Source of the DNA: Doryteuthis pealeii
Taxonomy: Eukaryota > Mollusca > Cephalopoda > Myopsida > Loliginidae
Direction of reading: 5' to 3'
Assembly: GCA_023376005.1 (NCBI GenBank)
Contig: CM042148.1
Coordinates: 68,332,369 to 68,396,368, forward strand
Length of the DNA stretch: 64,000 nucleotides
Below, in pieces: positions 21,619 through 32,166 of the stretch. The position numbers and the translations under genes were made by a program. Every line of letters begins with the position of its first letter. Position 1 is the stretch's first letter. The notes below the pieces were generated by a model, which saw only the letters and a program-made list of their open reading frames with translations, had not been told where the DNA came from and made no database searches.

Positions 21619-21922
21619 TCAGTGACTTAAGTCAAGGCACTACTGTATGTCAAAGGGTAATTTCAAAGGTCTCCAAAATATTTAGAAATCTCAGAAATGT
21701 TTATTCTTTATTGGCTATGATGTTTGCATCATTTTAAAGTTTGAACATGTATCTATTTATCATTTCATAATCAGTGACTTAAGTCAAGGCACTACTGTAT
21801 GTCAAAGGGTAATTTCAAAGGTCTCCAAAATATTTAGAAATCATAGAAATGTTTATTCTTTATTGGCAATGATGTTTGCATCATTTTAAAGTTTGAACAT
21901 ATATCTATTTATTATTTCATAA
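21619..21922. repeat. 152-bp tandem duplication
   Basis: Two head-to-tail units, 21619-21770 and 21771-21922, both starting TCAGTGACTTAAGTCAAGGC and ending in TTTCATAA. They differ at only a handful of positions. Non-coding; a recent local duplication. Confidence 0.93.
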
Positions 21923-22079
21923 TTTCCATTTTGGTCGAGGTGTCAGTTTTTATATGCCCATGTCATACCAGTTCGCTACAATGTCGTTAAGGAAACATTG
22001 TACCTTGTTATCATTGCAAACTTCCAACACCACTTGAAGACATTTTGGACATACATACATGATTCACCATATACTTTCA

Positions 22080-22313
22080 TTAACCCAAGTTCAATTCCTG
22101 AACGAAGCTGTTTGCCTTTAACATAGCGCTAATACCCTTGGGAAAGGTATGAATCCAATTATCACTTCAGCTATGGATAAATAGCAGGGCAGACTGAGCT
22201 TTTTAACCATGGCGAGGTAACCAGTCTAGGAGTAGGAAATCTCTGAATTCAAACCTGTTAAACTCCATATAAGAAATTGACCTGGTGTCACATTCTGGTC
22301 GTGTGGAGGGGTT

Positions 22314-22325
<12 letters not shown>
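22080..22325 (+). mobile_element. SINE-2 copy, head truncated
   Basis: SINE-2 body from 'TTAACCCAAGTTCAATTCC' to 'GAGGGGTTGGTAAATATATA', ending in (TA)n. Confidence 0.8.
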
Positions 22326-22349
<24 letters not shown>

Positions 22350-22387
22350 AGTATGCAAACAGTTTGTTTGATATGGCTATGCAGACA

Positions 22388-22589
22388 ATTTTTGGGAGAA
22401 TATGTGCTTAATTGAAGTCATACCTAATTTGAAAATTAATTAGTTGATAATTAATGAATTAGGCGAATATATAGGTTTTTCTCGATTTGTTTACGCTTCA
22501 CATTTAAACTGATATATTCGCCTAATTCATTAATTATCAACTAATTAATTTTCAAATTAGGTATGACTTCAATTAAGCACATATTCTCC

Positions 22590-22594
<5 letters not shown>
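22388..22594. mobile_element. Family-C palindromic element
   Basis: Arms of about 80 bp (TGGGAGAATATGTGCTTAAT .. TGAATTAGGCGAATATA and its complement) surround a 45-nt spacer. A second copy lies at 51745-51896. Both adjoin (TA)n. No hammerhead core could be read with confidence in either. Confidence 0.85.
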
Positions 22595-22636
<42 letters not shown>

Positions 22637-22904
22637 TTTCATTAATTTATAAGGAATTTCCATCGGTTTAATGTCTTTTGCATTAAAAAAACAAATAACT
22701 GCACAAACTTCACACTTGGTTGCCGCATCAATCGGGAGCTCCATCAGAAACAACTACCAAGCCAAGACTGAGTGTAGCAGTGAGGCATGTGCAGCAGCAG
22801 TGCAGGTGCATGCACAACAAACAGAACAATGTTGCTAATTGCCACACAAACAGTTTCTCTGCACTGAGACCTTACTTTTGGGATTACCCTCATATTTGAT
22901 TTAA

Positions 22905-23128
22905 GGTCAATTTTTAAGAGGAGTAAAACAAGTTGGAGTTTACAGTTTCTGTTCTCGTTGACCAGTTGCCATACCAAGTCTAGTCTGCCCCACTATTTGC
23001 CAAAAATGTGGGTGGGAAGGGGTGAGAAGTGATGGATTCATGCATATCCCATGTGCATTTGTACAAATTAAAAACATAAACAGTCTTGCCCATGATTTGA
23101 ACTTGGGATGCTGATTTCATTTCCTATT
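22905..23128 (-). mobile_element. SINE-2 copy, diverged
   Basis: Minus-strand order: GGTCAATTTTTAAGAGGAG, GACCAGTTGCCATACC, AGTCTGCCCCACTATTTGCC, then TTTGAACTTGGGATGC (B-box side). Well diverged, therefore older. Confidence 0.65.
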
Positions 23129-23159
23129 ATAATATAATACAATATAATATAATGTAATT

Positions 23160-23325
23160 TATAACCCTAACCCCCCCTAGTTAAAATTAATAGTTTTATT
23201 ACAAAATTTGTGGGTTCTATTTTTTCTGGGTCACCCTGTATATAGGGTGACCCAGAAAAAACAGAGCCCAAACTATTTATTTATTTTCCCATTAAACTAA
23301 CCCTAACCCTAGTTTTTTTTTTCAA
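23160..23325. mobile_element. Family-T2 paired elements with TTAGGG-type repeats, truncated
   Basis: The central CTGGGTCACCCT and AGGGTGACCCAG (23226-23237 and 23244-23255) are back-to-back termini around TATA. Outward on both sides lie ACAGAGCCC or GGGTTCT blocks and short CCCTAA runs. It is a shorter relative of 53846-54187. Confidence 0.7.
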
Positions 23326-23806
23326 GTGACACTGCTTCAGCTACGGACTTCAATCGTAGCTGAGTTTTTTCAGCAGCCACTGGCTAGCGGTTTTTGAGAT
23401 AGGAGGCCGGGACGGAACTCTGCAAATATACCAAAATATCTAAATTGAAAATTTATTGTAATAAAGATAAAACATTGTTTTAATATAAACATGAAATATA
23501 TAATTTAACAGAAATATAAACAGATTATTCTAAGAATTTAAAAAAAAAAACAGCCTAACAATATGATTTTTTTAATAGTAAATATAGAGTTTAAAAAATA
23601 TTGGATAAATACAGGTATAAGAATTGTTTGAAATAATTGTTAATATTCTATGTAATGTAATTTATTGTGTACAGTGCTCAGGTGCACCACAACTCATCAA
23701 AGTCTCATGTCAAGTACACAGAATAATGTTGTGTCAGGAACATGAACAGTTCACAGTAGTAATATGCATGTATGTATGTGTGTGCATGTGTATGTGGAGA
23801 GTGGCA

Positions 23807-24091
23807 TCAGGTATAGTGTTGGCGGACTACAGGAAGCATGGAGGCTTTGAAAGATTCAGTGCTCCGGCAGCCTACAACAGATGCAGGCAGTTTATTCCAT
23901 GTCTCCGCAATTCTGAGTGTGAAAAAATGTTTCCGAAAGTCACGTGAACAGTGCTGTTTTCTGACTTTGTAGGCATGCCCGCGTGTATTGGAGAGATGGA
24001 GATCAAAAAGGTGCTCAAGGTTGCTGTTGTTAAAATGATTAATGACCTTATGAGCATTTACCAGGTCTCCACTGATTGTCTCATAGGAAAA
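23807..24091 (-). pseudogene. CR1/Jockey-like LINE reverse transcriptase C-terminus
   Basis: The minus-strand frame reads YETISGDLVNAHKVINHF, then NNSNLEHLFDLHLSNTRGHA, YKVRKQHCSRDFRKHFFTLR, IAETWNKLPASVVGCRSTES, FKASMLPVVRQHYT and a stop. The pattern GDL..A.KVIN, TRGH..K, RK.FF..R, WN.LP..VV, S..FK is the classic C-terminal tail of CR1/L2/Jockey-type LINE ORF2. The reverse transcriptase core (YxDD) would lie upstream and is absent. The frame is open for about 94 codons without a stop, so the insertion is 5' truncated but relatively young. Confidence 0.8.
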
Positions 24092-24300
24092 TTAATATAA
24101 TGGCAACAAAGGCATCGAATTCTGGAATACACACAATTTATAGGCTCTCTCGATGATTTTCGATGCATGAGGGTTCATACAATGAACAACCCACACAGTG
24201 ATTTGTTTATAGTGGTGAAGGCTTGTGTTGAACCATCCGCACTTTTTGGCACAGTCGTTAGGAAAGAATTGGTGCACGGTTGTCACAAACCCAATCAACG
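24092..24300. other. Unassigned segment beside the LINE
   Basis: Less AT-rich than the surroundings and open for 68 codons on the minus strand (24092-24298), but the protein has no motif I recognise. It could be older LINE sequence or unrelated DNA. Confidence 0.3.
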
Positions 24301-24309
24301 ACTGACCTC

Positions 24310-24535
24310 AGGAATTTTGAATTCAGAGTTTTCCCTCTCCTAGACTGGTTACCTACCCAAGGTTAAAGAGCCCAGTCTGCCCTACTATTTACCCATAGCT
24401 GGAGGGAGAATATATGGATTCATACCTTTCCCAAGGGTATTAGCACTATGTGAAATGCAAACAGCCTTGTCTGGGATTTGAACTCGGGTTGACAAGTCCA
24501 TTTCCCACGACTCTAACCATTATGCCACATGCTTC
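24310..24535 (-). mobile_element. SINE-2 copy, nearly full length
   Basis: Contains CTAGACTGGTTACC, CTACTATTTACCCATAGCTGG, TTCCCAAGGGTATTAGC and TTTGAACTCGGGTTGAC, then 'CTCTAACCATTATGCCACATG' (the head). A (CA)n/(TA)n tract follows on the head side. Confidence 0.82.
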
Positions 24536-24539
24536 CACT

Positions 24540-24588
<49 letters not shown>

Positions 24589-24592
24589 TAAG

Positions 24593-24749
24593 GTAGTGTG
24601 GTCATGGAGTCTATGGTGCTTGTGATCTTCGGACCAACTGATTTCTCGTCTATGCTATTTCAGACTAAGCACTTTGTCTGAAGATCACATAGGCGATAAA
24701 CTGTCAGTAACGAGGCGCCACTGACTCCATATCCATGCTACCTTAACTT
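24593..24749. mobile_element. Family-A palindromic element
   Basis: Terminal arms 'TTAAGGTAGTGTGGTCATGG' and 'CATGCTACCTTAA' with inner inverted arms. The plus strand reads CTGAAGA, TCAC-ATAG-GCGA, then TAAAC in place of GAAAC. The minus strand has CTGAAAT and GAGAAATC. Both ribozyme cores are damaged. Confidence 0.75.
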
Positions 24750-25009
24750 AAATATAACTTCTCTATCAATGATATTGAGCACCGTTTTACTTATAACTAT
24801 AGCACCCAGATTATCTATTATATGCTACCTCTGTATCATGATAGTTGATAAATTTGCATATGAATTTCATTCATTAAATATAACAATTATTATTTGATTT
24901 GGTTTGGTTTATTTAATAGCATATCAACCCCTTATGGGTTATTTAATGCTGAAATTTGATTAATTTGTAAATGTTTGATCATAATCATAAGTATCTATAT
25001 AGTTGGTTG

Positions 25010-25310
25010 TTTGGTTGGTTCGCTGGTTGGTTGGTTTTTACGGCATGTCAACCGTTGTTGGGTTATTTAATGCTGAAGACATCTTGTTTGATTCATTCTT
25101 GATGGATATTCAAATATCTTTATAAAACAAATTTTTTCAAACCCTTATTTTTCTATTTAATGCATAGATGGGGCTCTAACAGGTACTAGCACTCCGGGTT
25201 AGGGTGGAACAGAGAGTAGTTACAATAAAGGAGTATTCCACATTCCTCAGAGCTCTAGAATCGGAACTTTACCACTAGATGTAGTTTAATGTCCTACCCA
25301 TGACAAATTT
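25010..25310 (+). repeat. GGTT-tailed dispersed repeat
   Basis: GGTTGGTT start, CGGCATGTCAACCGTTG, TTTAATGCTGAAGACATC, then AGATGGGGCTCTAACAGG and CACATTCCTCAGAGC in family order. Confidence 0.75.
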
Positions 25311-25325
25311 ATATTGTTAGATAGT

Positions 25326-25440
25326 TACTTTATTACTTTCCTATGTGATTATCAAATAAAGTGGTTGGTTTGAAAGTCACATAGGTGAGAAACTGACAGT
25401 TACCAAGTGCCATTGACTTTATGTCATCAATGCCCTCACT
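25326..25440. mobile_element. Family-A element, partial
   Basis: Right arm with stem I remnant TTGGT/ACCAA, stem II TCAC-ATAG-GTGA, GAAA and stem III ACTGACAGT. The core box reads TTGAAAG and is lost. Stem II differs from the TTGC/GCAA of the 47.5-kb copy by paired changes. Confidence 0.62.
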
Positions 25441-25483
25441 CAAAATATACATGGTCTATTAGTGACATTAGAGCACTCTTTAC

Positions 25484-25562
25484 GGACCATATGACCTTTA
25501 GGCACCCCTTTTTGATCACGATCAAGAAAGGACATGTTTTTCATTTACATGGTCAATATCAA
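25484..25562. mobile_element. Family-T1 left arm, cut by SINE-1
   Basis: Reads GGACCATATGACCTTTAGGC to TTACATGGTCAATATC and then switches abruptly to a minus-strand SINE-1 head (25563-25635: AACTAGGAACCTTGTG, GCTCTACCGACTGAGCTAAC). Confidence 0.72.
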
Positions 25563-25637
25563 ACGCAGATATCAAACTAGGAACCTTGTGATTTCTAGCC
25601 GAATGCTCTACCGACTGAGCTAACCCAGCCCATTATA

Positions 25638-25678
<41 letters not shown>

Positions 25679-25750
25679 AGCACTCTATGGTGGCCTTTAC
25701 ATACATACAGATGTATGTATAAAAACAGTTAAAATTCCCTTCGCATTCTG

Positions 25751-25882
25751 TAGGTGACGATAGCCTAGTGGTTAAGCCGTCCGACTGATGCTGACCTAAT
25801 CGGATTTCAATCCTGGGTGTAGGTAGCTTACAAATGTCTAGCCACACTGAAGAGACTTGATAAGTCTGTGGATGACTATATT
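25751..25882 (+). mobile_element. SINE-3 copy, ribozyme core deleted
   Basis: tRNA-like head (GATAGCCTAGTGGTTAAGCC with B-box-like ATTTCAATCCTGG), then CTAGCCACACTGAAGAG and ACTTGATAAGT. The segment that should hold GAAA and stem III is missing before CTGTGGATGAC. Closest relative: 46913-47052. Confidence 0.72.
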
Positions 25883-25904
25883 TAAATATATATATATGTA
25901 TGTA

Positions 25905-25942
<38 letters not shown>

Positions 25943-26116
25943 TATAAAAATGTATATTAATATTGATAATATAGATTGCTATATTTATAGATAAAGAGTG
26001 CTCTTCAAGATCAGTGATAGAGCATCATTATCATCAAATGCTGATAGCAAAGATTCCCATGACTTTCATTTGGCCATTGCTCTTGTTAAGTTCTCTAGAT
26101 GGCACCCAGTGTCTGC

Positions 26117-26510
26117 ATAGACTGCCCACGTAGCCCAAGTAAAGATTGAAGTGGGGTGTTGCATGTTCATTTTGGTATGATTTTACACATATTTAAATAT
26201 ATAACAGCAAAAAAAATTATCAAATTAAAAAATTATCCAAAAAATTATCAAATTAAAAAAATTATTTTATTTAAAAAATTAAAAAAATTATCAAAAAAAT
26301 TATTTTATTTAAAAAATTAAAAAAATTAAAAAAAAAAAATTAAAAAAATTATCAAAAAAATTAATATAAAATTATTTTATTTAAAAAATTAAAAAAATTA
26401 AAAAAAAAAAAAAAATTAAAAAAATTATCAAAAAAATTATCAAATTAAAAAATTATCCAAATAGACTGCCCACGTAGCCCAAGTAAAGATTGAAGTGGGG
26501 TGTTGCATGT
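26117..26510. repeat. 50-bp direct repeats flanking an A/T low-complexity block
   Basis: 26117-26166 and 26461-26510 are identical by eye (ATAGACTGCCCACGTAGCCC to GGGGTGTTGCATGT). Between them lies sequence built almost only from TTAAAAAAATTA and ATCAAAAAAATTA phrases. 26580-27000 continues similar A-rich phrases. Confidence 0.88.
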
Positions 26511-27270
26511 CATGGGACAAATTAGTACAGAGTCACAGACTTGCTTAACCACCACAATCCTGTCCTCGGGCATGACTAGGTTATTAGAAAAAAATAACTA
26601 GGCTATTAGAAAAAAATAATTCATATAAAAATAAATGACATAAAACCATATAAAATCACTATCAAAAAAGAAAAATGGTTATTAGAAAAATAATTCTTAT
26701 AAAAAATTAAATCAAACAAAATTAAAAATAATATCAAAAATGATATTAAAATAATGTTAAAATAATATTAAAATAATATTAAAAAAGCATATAAAATCAC
26801 TATTAAAAAAAGAAAATAATTTATTAGAAAAAATAAATCATATAAAATATTATATTTTTCAACACTTTAAAAAAAAAAGAAAAATGGTTATTAGAAAAAA
26901 ACAATTCATATAAAAAATCTTATGAAATCATATAAAATCACTATCAAAAAAAAGAAAATAGGTTATTAGAAAAAAATATGGTAAAAAATATCTAACCGTA
27001 TTTTATTATTCCTTTTCAATATTATTTTTTTAATAACCTGATTTCTGTTCTTTTTTTTTTTTTTTAACTAAGAGATTATTGTTTGTTGACAGCTTTTATA
27101 ATCATTTTCGGCTGTGATAATGTCCGGATCAACCTTGATCTTCTTGCAAACATTAACCTTATTGTAAACTGAACCACCCTCCTAAAATGTTAATTTTTTT
27201 TTTCCAAAAATAAGATAAATATATTTACCTACAAAAACAAATCTTCAATTTTTCTATTGAATAAGTTATG

Positions 27271-27527
27271 GCCAGGTTAGCTCAGTCGGTAGAGCTTTCG
27301 GCTAGAAACCACAAGGTTCCTAGTTTGATACCGACCCTTGCCAAATCAGCATATGAGTAGCACAGGGATCTGTGAGGTAAAGTAAGGAGCTGATGGTAGG
27401 TGTGGTGCTCCACCTCAGATGCAAAAACAATCTCCTTGGTCTAGTGCAAGTGAAAAGGGGGTAGACTCAGATTGGCTGATACCGACTTTAGGCCACCCTG
27501 ACGACTTTACTTACTTTTACTTACTTC
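27271..27527 (+). mobile_element. SINE-1 copy
   Basis: Complete head (TTAGCTCAGTCGGTAGAGC, B box AGTTTGATACCG) and a CTTACTTTTACTTACTT tail. It follows about 750 bp of A/T low-complexity DNA. Confidence 0.87.
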
Positions 27528-27615
27528 TGCTAAGGGCACAATGATAGAGCACCCAGTGAGAATCAAACTGGCAAGCAATTGTCTGCTAGACTAAGCTGCT
27601 AACCATTATATCAAG

Positions 27616-27667
<52 letters not shown>

Positions 27668-27690
27668 TTGATTTGGTTTATTTGTTTAAT

Positions 27691-27942
27691 GGGACCATAT
27701 GACCTTTAGGCACCCCTTTTTGATCTCGATTAAGAAAGGACCTGTTTTTCATTTACACCGTCAATATCCGGTTGTTTTAACAGATGATTTTTAGATTTAA
27801 AAAAAAATATTATAAAACTAACCCCTAACCCTAACTCCTAACCCTAACCCCTAACAAACAACTGGATATTGACGGTGTAAATGAAAAACATGTCCTTTCT
27901 TAATCGAGATCAAAAAGGGGTGCCTAAAGGTAATATGGTCCC
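27691..27942. mobile_element. Family-T1 hairpin element with CCCTAA loop
   Basis: Near-perfect arms (GGGACCATATGACCTTTAGG / TATGGTCCC, AATCGAGATCAAAAAGGGG) enclose 'ACCCCTAACCCTAACTCC' and further CCCTAA units at about 27820-27855. It is the best-conserved T1 copy. A (GATA)n/(GA)n tract precedes it at 27616-27660. Confidence 0.85.
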
Positions 27943-28013
27943 ACTTTACTTATAAATATAGCAAAGTATATCATCAATATTAATGTAATATATATATATA
28001 TATATAAAAAAGT

Positions 28014-28125
28014 CTTCAGGGTGGCCTAAAGTCGGTATCAGCCAATCTGAGTCTATCCCCTTTTCCCTAGTACTAGACCAAGGAGATTGTTTTCACGCCA
28101 CACCTACCATCAGCTCCTTACTTTA
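28014..28125 (-). mobile_element. SINE-1 3' half
   Basis: Tail and body only (GGCCTAAAGTCGGTATCAGC to ACCATCAGCTCCTTACTTTA). It is joined to a GGTT-family fragment at 28126. Confidence 0.75.
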
Positions 28126-28509
28126 ATGGCATATCAAACCTCTGTGTTATTTAATGCAAAAGTTATCCTTGTAGAATAACAGTAGTGGTACTATTTAACA
28201 CCATAGCTGGGGATGAGGGGTTTCATACCTTTCCAAAGGGTATTAGTCTGAAAGTGAATGTAATAGCATGACTAGAGTTTGAATTCTCTTACTGTGTACA
28301 TATTATTTCTGTTACATAGGAATACTTGAAACAATGTATAAACTGTGTATAAATTATTTCTGTCATATAGGAATGAATACTTGATATCATATCATTGGAT
28401 AAACAAAAGACTAAAAAAATAGAATAGAAATTCAATTAAAAATGCAATGGAATAAGTAAAAAGATTAGGAATACAATCTGACATTATGATACCTGTTAGG
28501 GTCCCATCT

Positions 28510-28582
28510 ATGTTGCGATGACCAATGGAGATGAGTGTTGAGAAAGAGTCATAGGTATCCATGCTATCAGCATGACCTGATA

Positions 28583-28615
<33 letters not shown>

Positions 28616-28625
28616 CATCCCCCAC

Positions 28626-28664
<39 letters not shown>

Positions 28665-28757
28665 AATATATATATATATAATATATCGATGACCAATAGA
28701 GATGGGTGTTGAGAAAGAATCATAGGTATCCATGGTATCAGCGTGACCTGATAATAT

Positions 28758-28808
<51 letters not shown>

Positions 28809-28906
28809 TGGTAAGACGAACTTTGTATTGGTGACTTAAATAAATAAATAAATAAATAATAAATATATACACACATATATATATATATATATATACACAC
28901 ACACGC

Positions 28907-28935
<29 letters not shown>
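28510..28935. repeat. LINE 3'-end pieces and (TA)n cluster
   Basis: Two plus-strand copies (28515-28577 and 28683-28755) of 'GTTGAGAAAGA.TCATAGG' then TATCAGC.TGACCTGATAATA, the 3' tail of the LINE seen at 56506-56620, are each followed by (TA)n. TA, CACA and AAATA runs fill the rest. The open frames of about 140 residues are microsatellite translations. Confidence 0.7.
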
Positions 28936-28939
<4 letters not shown>

Positions 28940-29187
28940 AATATATAAATGTTGTTATGGGTCCAACAGGAAATTAAATATTTTATAAAAAAGAAGATCC
29001 ACAAAAAGGATTATGCTTTTTAAAATTTTGAAAAATTATTATCTTAAATTTGTGACTATCTGGCTGATACCGACTTTAGGCTGCTCCAAGGACTTTACTT
29101 TTTTACTTTTTACTTATACTCTACTTAAAAATTGTCATTGAGCTGCATTCTGCTTGTTGCAGAAGGGCTGGGTAAATATAAAAGAAG

Positions 29188-29414
29188 TAAGTTGACATCA
29201 GCCAGATAGTGAGGGAGTCTATCCTCTTTTCACTAGCGCTAGACCGAAGAGATTGTTTCTGCATCTGAGGTTGATCGTCACACCTACCATAAGCTCCTCA
29301 CTTTACTGCACAGATCCCTGTGCTACTCATACACTGAGTTGGCGAGGGCCGGTATCGAACCAGGAACCTTGCTATTCATAGGCAAGTGCTCTACCAACTG
29401 AGCTAAACCGGCCA
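29188..29414 (-). mobile_element. SINE-1 copy
   Basis: Minus-strand SINE-1 with intact head boxes (GCTCTACCAACTGAGCTAAA). A plus-strand tail piece of the same family is at 29054-29115. Confidence 0.84.
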
Positions 29415-29444
29415 TCATAGGGTAAATATATACAGACAAAAAAG

Positions 29445-29735
29445 CATGGTCTAATGGTTAGAGTAATAGGAAATGGACTCGTCGACCTGAGTTCAATTCC
29501 CTGACGAAGCTGTTTGAACTTCACATAGCGCTAATACCCTTGGGAAAGGTATGAATCCAATTCTCCCTCCAGCTATGGGTAAATAGCAGGGTAAACTGGG
29601 CTCTTTAACCTTGGCTAGGTAACCAGTCTAGGAGAAGGAAAACTCTGAATTCAAACCTGTTAAACTCCACTTAATAAATTGACCTTGTGTCACATCCTGC
29701 TCGTGCGGAGGGGTTGGTAAATATATATACAGACA
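29445..29735 (+). mobile_element. SINE-2 copy, full length
   Basis: All SINE-2 blocks are present, from GCATGGTCTAATGGTTAGAG through 'CTCCCTCCAGCTATGGGTAA' to 'GTGCGGAGGGGTTGG' and TATA. Used as the family reference with 50245-50530. An (ATC)n tract follows at 29757-29800. Confidence 0.85.
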
Positions 29736-29756
29736 AAAAAACAAATATACAGATAT

Positions 29757-29788
<32 letters not shown>

Positions 29789-30300
29789 AATCATCATCAT
29801 GTCATGCTGACAGTGTTTTATTACAGTAGAAAATTAATAAAAACACATTCTGCCCTTGTCTAACCTATACTTTGAGAATTTCACCGCACTATCTTATTGT
29901 CATAGTTAAAAATCATATATTCAAATGGAATTTATTTATTTTTGGTTCAGCATCCTTCCTGCTATTTGTACATCCTCATTTTCTAGTCTCCAGGGTGTTT
30001 GATACTTTGACCTTTAGAGCTCCAGTTTTATACTCTGCCCACTGACCTATTCCTGTGCACTTCTCTTAGCAAGCATACATCTGGTTTCTCTTCCTGTGAT
30101 AAAAAAAATATAGACTCACCTTTTTGGCACCAATGAGCAAGCCTTTGAACTTTTGATTTCTAGCTTATTATTCTATCCATATATGACATTTTCAGAATAT
30201 TTTTAAGAAAGCTGTCACTGTTTTGAGTTAGTGATAGAGTGTAATATTCTGGACTCCAAATCATCGCATATAGTTATGCTTTCTTCTTCATGTCAGACGT

Positions 30301-30840
30301 GAATATCTCATCGACTGTTTTGGTTCTTTGTGGTCGGTTATTTTTTATCTATTAATTCTTTTTGGACATTTTGGAGGCCCTTGTTATAATTGTTACTGTC
30401 ATAGGAAATGGATGAGGTTGTTTGTATTTCATATAGTGCTAATATTCTTGGGAAAGGTATGAATATCTCATCAACTGTGTTGTTTTTTTGTGATCAGTTA
30501 TTTTTTATCTATTAATTCTTTTTGGACCTTCATATCTTGCGTGTTCCTATTGTTTTATTAATGGAAATGGACTCAATGAGATGAGTTCAAATCCTGGATG
30601 AGGCTGTTTGCATTTCATATAGTTCTAATACACTTGGGAAAGGTATGAATATCTCATCAACTGTGTTGTTTTTTTGTGATCAGTTATTTTTTATCTATTA
30701 ATTCTTTTTGGACCTTTTGGAGGCCTTTGTTGTAATTGTTACTGTCATAAGAAATGGACTCAGCAAGACGAGTTCAAATCCTGGATGAGGCTGTTTGCAT
30801 TTCATATAGGGCTAATACCCTTGGGAAAGGTATGGATTTA
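30301..30840. repeat. Tandem array with captured SINE-2 segments
   Basis: GAATATCTCATC starts units at 30301, 30461 and 30647 (periods 160 and 186). Each unit carries TTTTTTATCTATTAATTC and a SINE-2 middle (GTTTG.ATTTCATATAG, CTTGGGAAAGGTATG). Confidence 0.85.
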
Positions 30841-30995
30841 ACTATTCTTGCTCCAGAAATGGATAAACAGGAGGGTAGACGGGGCTTTTTAACCTTGGTC
30901 AGGCAACCAGTCTAGGAGAAGGAAAACTCTTAATTCAAACCTATTAAACTACACTTAAAATTGGCCTTGTGTTGCATCCTGCTTAGATGGGTTGG

Positions 30996-31000
<5 letters not shown>
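30740..31000 (+). mobile_element. SINE-2 copy ending the tandem array
   Basis: Continues from the last array unit through GGCAACCAGTCTAGGAGAAG to a (TA)n/(TG)n run at 30990-31062. Confidence 0.8.
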
Positions 31001-31063
<63 letters not shown>

Positions 31064-31319
31064 AAGGTAATCCAAATGATTGGTTGTAAGGGATGATTCT
31101 ATTTGGGATCTTCGAAATCTCACTGTACAACCACACTGTTTACTCTTGTAGGTGCAAACACATACTCATACAAAAAAAACAAAAAAACAAAAAAAAACAA
31201 ACGTCTAGACATAAAAAAATGTTTTAAATTTTTTTATCTATATCTTTTTATGTTTTTTTATTGTGATTCTTTTATTTTTTTATTTTTAAAAATTTATTTA
31301 TTTGTTTTTGGAAGAAGTT

Positions 31320-31590
31320 GGTAAAACAGGAAATTAAGATATACATTGTATCTTTTTTTGTTATGCCTTAGAATTTTAAATTGTCATTGTTATCTGTCAT
31401 AATTTTTTTGTGAATAATGAGAGGATTTTTCTGGTGATATAATTTCTTTTTTTATGAGGATCCCTGTATTTTGTAAAACCTGTCTGATGAGGCTAGATCT
31501 CAAAAAAATTTTTTTTTGAGTTTCTGGTTGAAATAAAATATAATGGGATGACAGTTTGTTAAGTTTTTCTTTCTTTGAAAGTTATATATA
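31320..31590 (+). repeat. Family-H terminus, decayed hammerhead
   Basis: CTGATGA (near 31484), a long hairpin (GGCTAGA with TCTGGTT around an A/T stem) and GAAA are present, so the core boxes survive. Stem III and stem I do not pair convincingly. (TA)n follows. Confidence 0.5.
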
Positions 31591-31844
31591 TAGATATATA
31601 CATATATAAATTCTTTGACACTGTTTCTCACTCTATGCTGACTGATATAGAAGCAAAAGATTCTCTTACTAAAAGAGGTGCCCTGAAAGTCTGGACATGG
31701 TTTGATGGAATTGTTATGTGCTTCTCCCACCTGTGCATTTTGTCCTTGAAGATGGTCCGGCAGGGATATTCAAAGAAGGAGACAACATGGTTAGTGTGGA
31801 GAAGCCAAACATCACAGTTATCAGCTAGACTGGACAATCAGTGA
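31575..31844 (+). other. Unassigned open frame
   Basis: 89 codons open, with a less AT-biased stretch from about 31640 to 31840 that translates as RGALKVWTWFDGIVMC... I recognise no domain, signal or splice context. It may be a fragment of an old mobile element. Confidence 0.2.
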
Positions 31845-31864
31845 TTCTTTTCAGGATCTCTTTA

Positions 31865-31900
<36 letters not shown>

Positions 31901-31904
<4 letters not shown>

Positions 31905-32110
31905 ATAAACCTAATGAGTCAGATAAACCTACTAAAAGTTTTGCTTAGTGCTCTTCAGGGCTAAGATCTGACTCGGATCTTAGCCCTGAAGAGCACTAAG
32001 CGAAACTTTTAGTAGGTTTATCTGACTCATTAGGTTTATCTTTATTATTTGCTCTACTTAGGTATTGAGCACTCTTTACTTATTAGCTTTAGTATATCCT
32101 AGTGGGTTTT
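31901..32110. mobile_element. Family-B palindromic element
   Basis: Arms of about 65 bp (GATAAACCTAATGAGTCAG .. CTTCAGGGCTAAGATC and its complement) meet near 31974. They are flanked by (TA)n on the left and by TATTGAGCACTCTTTACTT on the right. Each strand encodes a hammerhead; the plus-strand one is intact (31976-32022), the minus-strand one has CAAAAC for CGAAAC. Confidence 0.82.
31976..32022 (+). ncRNA. Hammerhead ribozyme motif, family B
   Basis: CTGAAGA at 31986-31992 (the fifth core position is free to vary). Stem II is short: GC/GC with loop ACTAA. GAAA is at 32002-32005. Stem III is ACT-TTT-AGT. The cleavage base is A32014 (after GT). Stem I is AGCC/GGTT, then a small internal loop and GAT/ATC. 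The two-pair stem II is a weak point. Confidence 0.62.
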
Positions 32111-32128
32111 GTATGAATATATATATAT

Positions 32129-32164
<36 letters not shown>

Positions 32165-32166
<2 letters not shown>

